64,000 nt of DNA from Nocardioides humi. GTDB taxonomy: Bacteria; Actinomycetota; Actinomycetes; Propionibacteriales; Nocardioidaceae. The translations under genes and the position numbers were made by a program. Each line of letters starts with the position of its first letter. The stretch's first letter is position 1. Below the pieces are notes generated by a model, which was given only the letters and a program-made list of their open reading frames with translations, was not told the DNA's origin and made no database searches. Below are positions 41,312 to 50,323 of the stretch, piece by piece. The stretch covers positions 2,542,001 through 2,606,000 of the forward strand of contig NZ_CP041146.1 of the NCBI RefSeq assembly GCF_006494775.1, read 5' to 3'.

Positions 41312-41892
41312 GCGGGCAGCTCGCGCACCACCCGGGCCGGGCTGCCGACCGCCAGCACGCCGGCAGGCAGGTCCCGGGTGACGACCGAGCCGGCGCCGAC
41401 GACGGTGTCGGCGCCGATCGTCACGCCGGGGCAGACGATCACGCCGCCGCCGAGCCAGACGTTGTCGCCGATCGCGATCGACAGCGCGTTCTCCCACTTG
41501 TCGCGCCGCAGGCCCGCCTCCAGTGGATGGAGAGGCGTGAGCAGCTGGACGTGCGGGCCGATCTGCACGTCGTCGCCGATGGTGATGGGCGCGACGTCGA
41601 GGGCGACCAGGCCGAAGTTCACGAACGACCGCGCGCCGATCCGGATCTGCGTGCCGTAGTCGACCCGCAGCGGCGGACGGATCGCGGTCTCCTCGCCGAT
41701 CGCGCCGAGCAGCTCGCCCAGGATCGTCGTACGACGCTCCCGCTCCCCCACGCCGGTGGCGTTGTAGGCCTCGGTCAGCTCCTGCGCGCGGACATGGGCG
41801 TCGATCAGCTCGGGGTCGTCGGCGAGGTAGAGGTCGCCGGCGTCCATCCGCTCGCGCATCGTGCGGCCGTCGGGCTCGGTTCGTCCGGTCAT
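41308..41892 (-). CDS. maltose/galactoside O-acetyltransferase-like (left-handed beta-helix)
   Basis: 194 aa. N-terminal maltose acetyltransferase segment (RMDAGDLYLADDPELIDAHVRAQELTEAYNATG), then hexapeptide repeats: IRIGARSFVNFGLVALDVAPITIGDDVQIGPHVQLLTPLHPL, IAIGDNVWLGGGVIVCPGVTIGADTVVGAGSVVTRDLPAGVLAVGSPARVV. The His in LLTPLHPLEA is the likely catalytic residue. Transfers acetyl from acetyl-CoA to a sugar hydroxyl; acceptor unknown. ATG is six bases after CAGGCT (41899-41904), so probably leaderless. Confidence 0.9.
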   Translation of the reverse strand: MTGRTEPDGRTMRERMDAGDLYLADDPELIDAHVRAQELTEAYNATGVGERERRTTILGELLGAIGEETAIRPPLRVDYGTQIRIGARSFVNFGLVALDVAPITIGDDVQIGPHVQLLTPLHPLEAGLRRDKWENALSIAIGDNVWLGGGVIVCPGVTIGADTVVGAGSVVTRDLPAGVLAVGSPARVVRELPA

Positions 41893-42010
41893 GGGTCCAG
41901 CCTGCCCGACGACCCGGCGGATCGGGGACGACGGCCTCTCGATGCCGGGCCGTCCGCCGCCGGAGGCTCTGCTGTCGACCGCCCCATGCCCCTACGCCAC
42001 GAGGAGAGAC

Positions 42011-42532
42011 ATGCTCACCACCATCGCGCGCCCCGCCGCGACCATCACCGCCGTCCTGGGGATGCTCGCGCTCTCCGCCTGCGGCGACGACGACGGCCCC
42101 GAGGCCCGTCCCACCGCCTCCGACGAGCTCGGCGACGTCGACGACGCCCGGGAGGATCTCGCCGACGCCCAGGAGGACTCCGGGGTCCCCGAGGAGTGCG
42201 CCGGCGCGTTCCCGCTGGCCTGGGGCGAGCCGGACCTGGCCGATGCCGCCCTGCCCGCCGGCTGGCCCGACCCGCCCGCAGGCGCCGTCCTGTGCGCGGT
42301 GTCCGACGACACCGGGAGCGTGCAGACCGTCGACTACGCCACCGACCAGGACGCCGTCGCCGTGCTCGACCACTACGCGAGCGCCCTGGCCGGCGTCGAG
42401 GGGTACGACGTCGCGCGCGAGGAGCCGCCCGGGCTCGGCCACGAGGTGGTCAGCGGGACCGCTGGCGACGACGGCGGGTTCCAGGTCGACCCGCGCGACG
42501 GCGGGTTCCGGATCGCCGTCGACATCGGCTGA
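42011..42532 (+). CDS. secreted lipoprotein, function unknown
   Basis: 173 aa. GAGGAGAG sits before the ATG. Signal peptide with lipobox LSAC at ~21-24, followed by an acidic linker (GDDDGPEARPTASDELGDVDDAREDLADAQED) and a small folded part (ECAGAFPLAWGEPDLADAALPAGWPDPP, VLDHYASALAGVEGYDV, GGFQVDPRDGGFRIAVDIG). No family recognised. A lone plus-strand gene followed by the double hairpin at 42570-42636, which may end its transcript. Confidence 0.78.
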   Translation: MLTTIARPAATITAVLGMLALSACGDDDGPEARPTASDELGDVDDAREDLADAQEDSGVPEECAGAFPLAWGEPDLADAALPAGWPDPPAGAVLCAVSDDTGSVQTVDYATDQDAVAVLDHYASALAGVEGYDVAREEPPGLGHEVVSGTAGDDGGFQVDPRDGGFRIAVDIG

Positions 42533-42569
42533 TCACTCGCGTCCCAACCGTCACAGCGGACGGGCGGTT

Positions 42570-42636
42570 CATGCGCTTGTCAGGCGTTGCAACACCTGAC
42601 AAGCGCATGGATCCCCGGATGTCCGGGGATCCATGC
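42570..42636. repeat. two perfect, overlapping hairpins (REP-like or attenuator)
   Basis: Hairpin 1 (42570-42609) has perfect 15-bp arms CATGCGCTTGTCAGG / CCTGACAAGCGCATG and a 10-base loop. Hairpin 2 (42605-42636) has perfect 15-bp arms GCATGGATCCCCGGA / TCCGGGGATCCATGC and a 2-base loop. They share 42605-42609, so in RNA they are mutually exclusive. No T-run follows. Confidence 0.85.
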
Positions 42637-42721
42637 ACCCCGACCGCCACAAGCGGTGCCCGGCCGATCGAGGACTGCGGACCTTGCCCGCCGGGCCGTC
42701 CGATCCAGCACAATGCCGGGC

Positions 42722-44746
42722 ATGGACAAGCGCGTCGGGCGCCGGCCCGGCGTCGCCCTGGGGATCGTGGCGACGACCTGGGGACTCGTGGTGGTGGCGG
42801 TCGTGCTGACGCTCGCCGCCGACGCGCCCTTCGACGAGGTGCCGTGGTACGCCGAGCGCAGCTACTTCGTGCTCTACCTCCTGGTCGCGACCACCACCGG
42901 CCCGACCTCGGCGCTGATCGTGAAGCACGGCGACCACCCGGTCGGCCGGCTCACGGCGGTGATCGGGATCGGGTTCGCGGCGTCGGCCGCGGCGCTGGCC
43001 TGGAGCTTCGCGGCCTGGACCTGGCCGGGCCTGCCGGGCGCCGGGCTGGCCGTGCATGCGTCGGCGTGGCTGTCCGCGCCGGGCGGGTTCCTGGCGATCA
43101 CCGTGCTGCCGTGGCTGCTGCGCCCGGACCGGCTCACGCCCGTACGACGCGCGCTCGCGGCCACCGGCGTCGTGGTCAGCGCCGTGATCATGCTGCTCAG
43201 CGCGACCAGCCAGCAGGACGGCGCGCCGGAGAACCCGCTCGCGCTCGACGACACCGCCCTCGGCCCGCTGCTCGGGCATCTGGTGTGGCCGAGCCTGTGG
43301 GTGTCGGCGGCGGTGGGCCTGCTCGCCGTGGTCGACGTCGTGCGCCAGTGGCGGCAGGAGCCCCGCGACGGCGCGCGGGCGTACGGCGTGCTGGCGCTGG
43401 CCGTGACGCTGATGTTCGTCGGCATGGCCATCCTCCAGTTCTGGCCGGAGTCGTGGTGGCGAGGCGTCGCCGAGCCGCTGGGCATCCCCGTCGTCGCCGT
43501 CGCCCAGCTGCTGCTCTGCCTGTCCGTGGTGGTCGTCGTGCTCCGCACCTGGGACCGCGGGCTGGACGTCGCCGTGCCCCGGCTCGCCGTGTGGGGGCTG
43601 CTGTCCTCCCTGGTCGTGGTCCTCTACGTCACCCTCGTCAGCGTCACCAGCCGGCTGCTGCCGATGAGCGACGACGCGATCCGCACCGTCGTCGTCGCCG
43701 GGCTGGCGCTGGTCATCCACCCGCTGCGCCAGTGGCTGCAGAGCCGGGTCGACCAGCTGGTGCACGGCGGCGCCGCCGACCCGGTGAAGCTGCTGACGCA
43801 GCTCGGGCGGCAGGTCCGCGGGGGCGCGCGCGACGTACTGCCGGCGCTCGTGGAGACCGTCCGCGGCGGGCTGCGGCTGGGCCGGGTCGAGGTCGTCTCC
43901 GCGGACGAGCCGCGGGTGGTGGCGAGCGCCGGGCCGGATCGTCCCGGGATCGAGCCCGACCGGCAGGTGACGCTCCGGCTGGTGGTCGACGACCGGCACG
44001 TCGGCGACCTCACCGCCCAGGCCGCGCCCGGCCAGCGCCTGGAGGGACGGACCGTCCGCGTGCTCACCTCGCTGTCCGACGTCCTGGCGCTCGGCCTCGA
44101 CCTCACCCAGACCAACCTGCGGCTCCGGGCGGCGTCCGAGCGGCTCGGCGAGGTACGCCACGAGGAGCGGCGGATGCTCCGGCGCGAGCTGCACGACGGC
44201 ATGGGCCCGGCGCTCGCCGGGGTCGGCCTCGGCCTGGCCGCCGCCCAGCGCCGGCTCCGGCACGACCCGGAGGGCGCGTCCGAGCTGATCGACCGGATGC
44301 GCGCGGAGCTGACCCGGCGTACCGAGGACGTGCGCCTGCTGGCGCGCTCGCTGCTGCCCGCGCAGCTGGACGACGGCGACCTCGGCGAGGCGCTGGAGGT
44401 GCTGGCCGAGCGCTTCCGGGGCGCCGGCCTGGGCGTGCGGACCCGGGTGGAGGCGACCGGGCTGGACACCCGGCAGCAGATCGCGATCTACCACGTCGCC
44501 ACGGAGGCGCTGATGAACACCCACCGGCACGCCCGGGCCGGCACGGTCGACGTCCTGGTCACCACGACGCCGGAGGGCGCCGTCCTGCTCGACGTCACCG
44601 ACGACGGCTGCGGCATCGCCGGCTCGCCGCGCGGCGGGGTCGGCCTGGTCTCGATGCGGGAGCGGGCCGACGAGCTCGGCGGGCACGTGGTGGTCGAGCC
44701 GCGCGGCGAGGCCGCGGGAACCCGAGTGAGGATGGTGCTGCCATGA
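42722..44746 (+). CDS. sensor histidine kinase, NarL-type two-component system
   Basis: 674 aa. The N-terminal ~320 residues have about eight membrane helices with short loops. A GAF-like segment (~365-460) precedes the HisKA_3 dimerisation helix with the phospho-acceptor His in MLRRELHDGMGPALAGVGLGLAAAQRRL (~488). The ATPase domain follows: N-box HVATEALMNTHRHA, DVTDDGCGIAG and GGVGLVSMRERADELGGHVV. ATG 42722 is chosen because it follows CACAAT (42709-42714) by seven bases, a leaderless pattern. The stop overlaps the response regulator's ATG. The membrane-embedded sensor suggests an envelope or membrane signal. Confidence 0.9.
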   Translation: MDKRVGRRPGVALGIVATTWGLVVVAVVLTLAADAPFDEVPWYAERSYFVLYLLVATTTGPTSALIVKHGDHPVGRLTAVIGIGFAASAAALAWSFAAWTWPGLPGAGLAVHASAWLSAPGGFLAITVLPWLLRPDRLTPVRRALAATGVVVSAVIMLLSATSQQDGAPENPLALDDTALGPLLGHLVWPSLWVSAAVGLLAVVDVVRQWRQEPRDGARAYGVLALAVTLMFVGMAILQFWPESWWRGVAEPLGIPVVAVAQLLLCLSVVVVVLRTWDRGLDVAVPRLAVWGLLSSLVVVLYVTLVSVTSRLLPMSDDAIRTVVVAGLALVIHPLRQWLQSRVDQLVHGGAADPVKLLTQLGRQVRGGARDVLPALVETVRGGLRLGRVEVVSADEPRVVASAGPDRPGIEPDRQVTLRLVVDDRHVGDLTAQAAPGQRLEGRTVRVLTSLSDVLALGLDLTQTNLRLRAASERLGEVRHEERRMLRRELHDGMGPALAGVGLGLAAAQRRLRHDPEGASELIDRMRAELTRRTEDVRLLARSLLPAQLDDGDLGEALEVLAERFRGAGLGVRTRVEATGLDTRQQIAIYHVATEALMNTHRHARAGTVDVLVTTTPEGAVLLDVTDDGCGIAGSPRGGVGLVSMRERADELGGHVVVEPRGEAAGTRVRMVLP

Positions 44747-45429
44747 CGACACCCGCGACGGATCCGATCCGGGTGGTGGTGGTCGACGACCACCCCGTCT
44801 TCCGGATCGGGATGGCCTCGCTGCTCGAGGAGTCCGGGTTCGCGGTCGTCGGCCAGGCGGCCGGGGAGGACGAGGCGGTGGAGGTCGTCGGTACGACGGC
44901 ACCCGACGTCGTGCTCATGGACCTCGACCTGGCCGGCGGGTCGGGGGCGAACGCCACCCGCGAGATCCTGCGCCGGCGGCCCGAGACGGGGGTCCTGGTG
45001 ATCACCATGTTCGGCGACGACGAGGCGCTGTTCGGCGCGATGCGCGCCGGGGCGCGGGGCTACCTCGTCAAGGGCGCGGACCCGGAGGAGATCGAGAGCG
45101 CGGTGCGGGCGGTCGCGGCGGGGGCGGTCATGCTCGGGCCGCAGGTCGCCGGGCGGGCGATGGACTACCTGACCGGCGCCCGCAGCGTGCGCGGCGGCGT
45201 CTTCGCCGAGCTCACCGAGCGCGAGCGGGACGTGCTGGAGCTGGTCGCGCGCGGGCACGACAACGCCACCATCGCGCGGATGCTGGTCCTCACCACCAAG
45301 ACGGTGCGCAACTACGTGTACGCCGTCTTCACCAAGCTGGACGTGAACGACCGGGCCGCGCTGGTGGTCAAGGCGCGCGAGGCGGGGATCGGGGTCAGCC
45401 GGCCCGAGGGCGGCGACCCGGCGTACTGA
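44743..45429 (+). CDS. LuxR/NarL-family response regulator
   Basis: 228 aa. Receiver domain: VVVDDHPVFRIGMASLLEESGF (acidic pocket), VVLMDLDLAGGSG (phospho-acceptor Asp ~60), Thr in VLVITMFGDD and Lys in GYLVKGADPEE. The LuxR helix-turn-helix is at ~160-215: LTERERDVLELVARGHDNATIARMLVLTTKTVRNYVYAVFTKLDVNDRAALV. Overlaps the kinase gene by four bases (ATGA), so they are a cognate pair. It may control the downstream membrane and secreted protein genes; that is inference. Confidence 0.94.
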   Translation: MTTPATDPIRVVVVDDHPVFRIGMASLLEESGFAVVGQAAGEDEAVEVVGTTAPDVVLMDLDLAGGSGANATREILRRRPETGVLVITMFGDDEALFGAMRAGARGYLVKGADPEEIESAVRAVAAGAVMLGPQVAGRAMDYLTGARSVRGGVFAELTERERDVLELVARGHDNATIARMLVLTTKTVRNYVYAVFTKLDVNDRAALVVKAREAGIGVSRPEGGDPAY

Positions 45430-45536
45430 GGACGCCTGCACCTGCCGGCCGGGCTGCCGCGCGGACGAGGGTGAGGACGCCGCCGTAGAGCACGGCGGAC
45501 GGCGCCGGCGCGCCGCTCCCGAGAGAGCCACTCCTC

Positions 45537-46240
45537 ATGTCACTCGCCACCGATCCACGGGGCACGCCCGTGCCCGTGGACTCCCCCGCTTCCGCGCCTG
45601 GCCGCTGTGGATGAGCGCCGCCGGCCTGCTCGGCATGGTCGGCACGCTCTTCACCGACCAGCGGCCCGCCGGTGAGGCGTCCGGGGACTACACCGTCTCG
45701 GTCCGGGACATCCCCGACCTCGACCACCTGCCCTTCCGCATCGGCGGCTTCGGCGGCTTCCTCTGCGTCGCCGCCCTGCTGGTCTTCGCCGCCGTGTGGC
45801 GCCGCCACGTCAGCCAGCGCTACGACTGGTCGATCGGCGCCTCGATCGTCTCCTTCGGCGCCGTCGCCGCGGCCGGCACGCTGACCCTGGCCTACGGCTG
45901 GAAGGGCGCGCTCGGCAACTACCTGCACGGCGCGATCGAGGAGGGCACCTACGACGACGCGGGCCTCTACACCTACTACGTGATGAACGACTTCAGTCCG
46001 TTCATCGCCGCGCTCCCGCTCGCCGTCGCCCTCGGCGGCATCGCCTGGATGGGCCTGCGCGAGGGCCTGGTCACCCGCGGACCGGCCGTCCTCGCCGGCC
46101 TGGTCTGCCTGCTCGCCTTCGTCGCGGTCGCCGCGACCGGCGTACCGGGCCTGCCCTTCGTCGCCCTGCCCGGATTCGTGCTCGTCGGCAGCTGGCTCTC
46201 GCTGAGCCGCAGCCGCATCGTCAAGGAGGACCTGTCATGA
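45537..46240 (+). CDS. polytopic membrane protein (N-terminus frameshifted here)
   Basis: About 234 aa once one base is restored. Starting at ATG 45537 (MSLATDPRGTPVPVDSP) the frame dies, but adding one C to the CCCCC run 45583-45587 continues as RFRAWPLWMSAAGLLGMVGTLFTD into a clean open frame; the intact part alone could begin at ATG 45611. It has about five membrane helices (around LLGMVGTLF, FGGFLCVAALLVFAAVW, ASIVSFGAVAAAGTLTLAYGW, PFIAALPLAVALGGIAWMGL, VLAGLVCLLAFVAVAATG) and an external loop with YTYYVMNDF. No family recognised. Its stop overlaps the next start (ATGA). Confidence 0.72.
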
Positions 46241-47475
46241 GAAGGACCCGCACCATCGCCCTGCTGGCCGCCGCTGCCGTGCTCGTCGCCACCCCGGCGG
46301 CGGCTCAGCCGGTCGACCCGGAGGACCCCACTCCCCCACCCGGCCCGATCGACCAGACCCCGCCGACGATCCACCTCGACTACCCGACCGGCGGCGTCGA
46401 CGGCTGGTTCCCGGGCCCCCGCACCGTGACGGTCCTCGTCAGCGACGAGGGCACGGGCGGCGGCGCCAGCTCCGGCGTGAGCCAGGTGTCGTACCGGATG
46501 ACCGGCGCCACCGAGCTCGAGGACGTGTTCGAGGGCCGCCGGGGAAGCCTGCCGGTCAGCAACGAGGGCTCGACCCAGATCGACATCACCGCCTTCGACG
46601 GCAACGGCAACCGCGCCGAGGCCCGGATCTGGGTCGGCGTGGACCGGGTCGCACCGACCATCACCTTCGCGCCGCACCTGGCGCAGAACGCCGAGTACGC
46701 CCTGGGACAGCGGGTCGTCAACGGCTTCGGCTGCTGGGACGCCCACTCCGGCGTGGCCACCTGCAACGGCAGCGTGGCCGACGGCGCACCGCTCGACACC
46801 AGCACCCCCGGCTCACACACGGTCACCGTGACGACGACCGACCCGGTCGGCAACGCCCGGCAGTCGACGCTCACCTACCAGGTCCGGGAGGGCACGTTCT
46901 CCGTCCAGCGGCCGCCCTCGATCTCGGGGACGCCGCGCACCGGCGAGACGCTCACCGCCACACCCGCCGCCTTCACCCCCGACCCGACGCGCATCGAGCA
47001 CCGGTGGTACCGCGACGGCGAGCAGATCGAGGACGAGGAGGAGGCGTCGTACGTCGTGAGGCCGGCCGACGCCGGCCGCAGCATCCACTACGCCTCGGTC
47101 CCGCACCGGACGCACTACGCCGGCACGCCGGCCACCTCGAGCCCCGTCGTCATCGAGCGGACGCCCGCGAACGACGGCCCGGCGCCGGTGCCGCCGCCCG
47201 CGGCCAAGGCGTCCTCCGTGGTGAGCGCCAAGGCGAGGTCCCGCGCCCACGGCAAGGTCAAGCTGTTGGTCACGGTGAGCGCGGCCGAGGTCGCGACCGG
47301 CAAGATCGTCGTCCGGCGCGGGAAGAAGGTCGTGGGGAAGGCCAAGCTCCGCAACGGCAGGGTCACGATCGTGCTGCGCGGCCTGCCGCGGGGCAAGGTC
47401 AAGCTCACCGTCGGCTACCAGGGCAGCGCCGTCGTGGCGGCGAGCACGGCGAAGGTCCGCGCGACCGTGCGCTGA
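46237..47475 (+). CDS. secreted multi-domain Ig-like protein
   Basis: 412 aa. AAGGAGGA lies ahead of the ATG. Signal peptide residues 1-25 (MRRTRTIALLAAAAVLVATPAAA|QP). Then a Pro-rich linker, a bacterial Ig-like domain (TPPTIHLDYPTGGVDGWFPGPRTVTVLVSD), a second one with two Cys (GFGCWDAHSGVATCNGS), an Ig-like module resembling that of the 589 protein (PPSISGTPRTGETLTATPAAF, HRWYRDGEQIEDEEEASY) and a basic C-terminal domain (GKIVVRRGKKVVGKAKLRNGRVTIVLRGL). Co-transcribed with the membrane protein it overlaps. Probably surface-located; no enzymatic motif. Confidence 0.82.
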   Translation: MRRTRTIALLAAAAVLVATPAAAQPVDPEDPTPPPGPIDQTPPTIHLDYPTGGVDGWFPGPRTVTVLVSDEGTGGGASSGVSQVSYRMTGATELEDVFEGRRGSLPVSNEGSTQIDITAFDGNGNRAEARIWVGVDRVAPTITFAPHLAQNAEYALGQRVVNGFGCWDAHSGVATCNGSVADGAPLDTSTPGSHTVTVTTTDPVGNARQSTLTYQVREGTFSVQRPPSISGTPRTGETLTATPAAFTPDPTRIEHRWYRDGEQIEDEEEASYVVRPADAGRSIHYASVPHRTHYAGTPATSSPVVIERTPANDGPAPVPPPAAKASSVVSAKARSRAHGKVKLLVTVSAAEVATGKIVVRRGKKVVGKAKLRNGRVTIVLRGLPRGKVKLTVGYQGSAVVAASTAKVRATVR

Positions 47476-47547
47476 GCGGTCCGCCACCGGCCCCGGCGCG
47501 GCGACCGTCCCCGGTCGTCGCGCCGGGTCGCGCGGGGTCGCGCCGGC

Positions 47548-48084
47548 TCAGTCGTCCTCGCGGCGCCGGCGCTCGTCCATCCGGTGCCGCAGCCGCTCGC
47601 GCTCCTCGCGCGCGTCCTCCGTCGCCTCGTCGATCTCGCCCTCCAGGGCGGCGACGGCCTCCGGCTTCCCGTGGAACCGGCGGAAGGAGTAGACGAGCAG
47701 GGCGAGCGCGATCGCGCAGGAGACCAGCAGCGTGACGCCCGTCCAGGGCCCGCCGATCAGCCACCATCGGTCGGCGATCGGCCACCAGCCGGGGACATCG
47801 GGGCCGACCAGCCAGATCACGCCGAACACCCCGATGCCGAGGGCGAAGACGGTGGAGAGGATCACCCGCGGCCAGGTCTCCACGCCCTCCGCGGCACCGC
47901 GCAGCGCCCGCAGCCGGACCGGCTCGAGCATCCGCTCCGCCCACTCGTACTGCTGGGAGAGCACGGCCAGGCCGGCGAACAGGAGCAGCAGGCCCGGGCC
48001 GGGCAGCACCAGGGCGGCGATGCCGGCGAGCACCAGGACCCAGCCGACGACCTCCAGCGCCAGCCGCTTCGCGGCCCCGGTCAC
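47548..48084 (-). CDS. PGPGW/TIGR02611-type membrane protein
   Basis: 178 aa. N-terminal helical hairpin LALEVVGWVLVLAGIAALVLPGPGLLLLFAGLAVLSQQYEWAERML contains the PGPG motif and the EW pair of this family. Two further membrane segments (VILSTVFALGIGVFGVIWLVG, GVTLLVSCAIALALLVYSF) and a charged coiled C-tail (LEGEIDEATEDAREERERLRHRMDERRRRED). Function unknown. GTG start overlaps the SnoaL-like gene's stop (GTGA). Confidence 0.82.
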   Translation of the reverse strand: MTGAAKRLALEVVGWVLVLAGIAALVLPGPGLLLLFAGLAVLSQQYEWAERMLEPVRLRALRGAAEGVETWPRVILSTVFALGIGVFGVIWLVGPDVPGWWPIADRWWLIGGPWTGVTLLVSCAIALALLVYSFRRFHGKPEAVAALEGEIDEATEDAREERERLRHRMDERRRREDD

Positions 48085-48590
48085 CGGCCACCCCCGAAGC
48101 GGTCGAGCCAGGACAGCACGTCCTCGTCGGCGTTGCCGTGCTCGGCGGCGATCCGCGCCCAGCGCTGCGCCATCGTGTGGAAGCGCAGCGGGTTGTAGAC
48201 GTCCTCCTCGCGGGAGAAGAGCCCGTCGCCGGCGTACGTCATGATCGTGATGTTGGGCTCGGTCAGCATGGTCCCGTCGCCGGGGTCGGGCATCGGGTTG
48301 AGGACCTCGCAGACCAGCCGGCCCTGCGTGGCGTCGACGACCTGCCAGGAGATCGGGAAGCCGGTCATCATCCGGCCCGGGTACGACGTCATGGTGCGCA
48401 CCGCCCAGTCCCGGATCTCGTCGCGGCCGCGGAAGGTGCCCATGGCGTGCTCGACGTACTCGGCGTCGGGGGTGAACAGCTCCGCATAGCCCTCCCACTC
48501 GCCGGTCGCGGTGAAGCCCGCGACCTGCTCGTGGAAGGCGGCGTAGGCCTCGATGATCTCCTCGGCGGCGAAGACGGGCGCTGCGATCAT
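48081..48590 (-). CDS. SnoaL-like/NTF2-fold protein
   Basis: 169 aa. NTF2-like fold: EEIIEAYAAFHEQVAGFTATGEWEGYAELFTPDAEYVEHAMGTFRGRDEIRDWAVRTM (~10-65), LVCEVLNPMPDPGDGTMLTEPNITIMTYAGDGLFSREEDVYNPLRF. Members are cyclases, isomerases or ligand-binding proteins; no catalytic dyad can be assigned. The ATG at 48590 fits the fold better than the upstream in-frame start. Divergent from the cyclase gene with 48 bases between. Confidence 0.83.
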   Translation of the reverse strand: MIAAPVFAAEEIIEAYAAFHEQVAGFTATGEWEGYAELFTPDAEYVEHAMGTFRGRDEIRDWAVRTMTSYPGRMMTGFPISWQVVDATQGRLVCEVLNPMPDPGDGTMLTEPNITIMTYAGDGLFSREEDVYNPLRFHTMAQRWARIAAEHGNADEDVLSWLDRFGGGR

Positions 48591-48638
48591 GACTCGATCC
48601 AATCAGGTCGGCCCAACGTCGGCACTACGCTTCGGGCC

Positions 48639-50225
48639 ATGCCGCGCGGGACCGCCTCCAGACGCCGGAGCCCGTTCGGCTCGCGGATCCTCGGCCCGCG
48701 CGACCAGGGGCCGCGGCAGCTGCGGGTCCGGATCCAGGTGCTGCTGACGGCGATGCTGGTGACGACCAACCTGGTCGGTGCGCTCGTGGTGTTCGTCGTC
48801 AACACCTGGGCGATCCCCTCGCCCGCGCCCAACCACGCGATGGTGCTCGCCCTCGCGATCGCGATCCCGACGTACGTCGTCCTGGCCGCCGTCGTCGGCG
48901 CGGTCTGGGGGACGACGTCCTCGCTGCGGGCGCTGCGCTGGGCCACCCAGCCCGAGGTCGACCCGGACCGCAGCCAGCGGGCGCAGGCGCTGCGGGTGCC
49001 GCTGTCGCTGACGTCCGCGCAATTCTTCATCTGGCTGGTCGGGACGATCCTGTTCACGGTGCTGACGGTGCTGCTGCAGCCGTCGCGCGCGGTCGGCACC
49101 GGCCTCACGGTGGGGATCGGCGCGGTCGTGGTGTCCGGCATCGCCTACCTGCTCACCGAGTTCACGCTGCGCCCGATCGCGGCCCGGGCGCTCGCCGACG
49201 TGAAGGTCACCCAGCGGGTGCGTGGCGTCGGCGTCGGCCCGCGGATGGCGATCTTCTGGACCCTCGGGACCGGCGCCCCGCTGATCGGCCTCATGGTCAC
49301 CGCCATCCTGGCCCTCACCCCCGCCGGCTCGGACGCGACGCTCGCGCAGCTCGCCGTCGTCACGATCATCGTGTGCGGGATCGTCCTGGTCTTCGGCTTC
49401 CTGCTCACCGACCTCAACGCCCGCTCCGTCGTCGCGCCGCTGCTCTCGGTGCGCGACGCCATGCAGGAGGTCGAGCACGGCCGGCTCGACACCGACATCG
49501 TCGTGTACGACGGCACCGAGCTCGGGCAGCTGCAGAGCGGCTTCAACTCGATGGTCCACGGCCTGCGCGATCGCGAGCAGATCCGCGACCTGTTCGGCCG
49601 GCACGTCGGCCAGGAGGTCGCGGCGGCCGCCGCCGCGCTCGGCGCCGGGGAGATCGAGCTCGGCGGGGAGACCCGGGTGTGCTCGGTGCTGTTCGTGGAC
49701 CTGGTCGGCTCGACGACGTACGCCACCGAGCACGGGCCGGCCGAGGTGGTCGCCGTCCTCAACCGGTTCTTCGGGGTGGTCGTCGACGAGGTGGACCGTC
49801 ACCACGGCCTGGTCAACAAGTTCATCGGCGACGCGGTGCTCGCCATCTTCGGCGCGCCGGTGGAGCACCCCGACCATGCCGCCGCAGCGCTGTCCGCGGC
49901 GCGTGCGACGGCCGCGCGGCTGGCCGTCGAGGTGCCGGAGGTGGGCGCCGGGATCGGCGTCGCCACCGGGCAGGTCGTCGCCGGCAACGTGGGCCACGAG
50001 CAGCGCTTCGAGTACACCGTCATCGGCGACGCCGTGAACTCCGCCGCCCGGCTCACCGACCTCGCCAAGGACGTCCCCGGCTGCGTCCTCGCCTCCTGGG
50101 ACACCGTCGCCGCCGCCGGCCCTCCCGAGGACGCCCACTGGGCGCCGTACGGCGAGACCACGCTGCGGGGCCGCTCGACCCCGACCCGGCTCGCGGTGCT
50201 GCAGGAATCGCCGCTGAAGCGGTGA
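48639..50225 (+). CDS. class III adenylate/guanylate cyclase with membrane and HAMP domains
   Basis: 528 aa. Six membrane helices (~30-290), HAMP at ~295-345 (VVAPLLSVRDAMQEVEHGRLDTDIVVYDGTELGQLQSGFNSM), then the class III catalytic domain: VLFVDLVGSTTYATEHGP (metal Asp), NKFIGDAVLAIFGAP (ATP-selecting Lys and second Asp) and YTVIGDAVNSAARLTDL (transition-state Asn and Arg). Makes cAMP. Layout resembles mycobacterial Rv1319c/Rv1320c cyclases. TACGCT (48626-48631) is seven bases before ATG, so leaderless. The last codons and the stop fall inside the palindromic repeat at 50200-50229. Confidence 0.92.
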   Translation: MPRGTASRRRSPFGSRILGPRDQGPRQLRVRIQVLLTAMLVTTNLVGALVVFVVNTWAIPSPAPNHAMVLALAIAIPTYVVLAAVVGAVWGTTSSLRALRWATQPEVDPDRSQRAQALRVPLSLTSAQFFIWLVGTILFTVLTVLLQPSRAVGTGLTVGIGAVVVSGIAYLLTEFTLRPIAARALADVKVTQRVRGVGVGPRMAIFWTLGTGAPLIGLMVTAILALTPAGSDATLAQLAVVTIIVCGIVLVFGFLLTDLNARSVVAPLLSVRDAMQEVEHGRLDTDIVVYDGTELGQLQSGFNSMVHGLRDREQIRDLFGRHVGQEVAAAAAALGAGEIELGGETRVCSVLFVDLVGSTTYATEHGPAEVVAVLNRFFGVVVDEVDRHHGLVNKFIGDAVLAIFGAPVEHPDHAAAALSAARATAARLAVEVPEVGAGIGVATGQVVAGNVGHEQRFEYTVIGDAVNSAARLTDLAKDVPGCVLASWDTVAAAGPPEDAHWAPYGETTLRGRSTPTRLAVLQESPLKR

Positions 50226-50318
50226 TTCCCTCGCTTCTTGACCGTTGCAACGGGCGGGAAGCGAGAGAATCGGTCCAGGAGTTGCAGGAATCGCCGCTGA
50301 AGCGGTGATTCCTGCAAC
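50200..50318. repeat. composite palindromic repeat between cyclase and tetR
   Basis: A 30-base sequence occurs identically at 50200-50229 and 50283-50312; each is a near-palindrome (AATCGCCGCT-GA-AGCGGTGATT). The second copy extends to 18-bp arms (50281-50318). Between them a third hairpin (GATTCCCTCGCTTC / GAAGCGAGAGAATC, one mismatch) encloses CCGTTGCAACGG. It lies between convergent genes and could end transcription both ways. Confidence 0.8.
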
Positions 50319-50323
50319 CGCGT

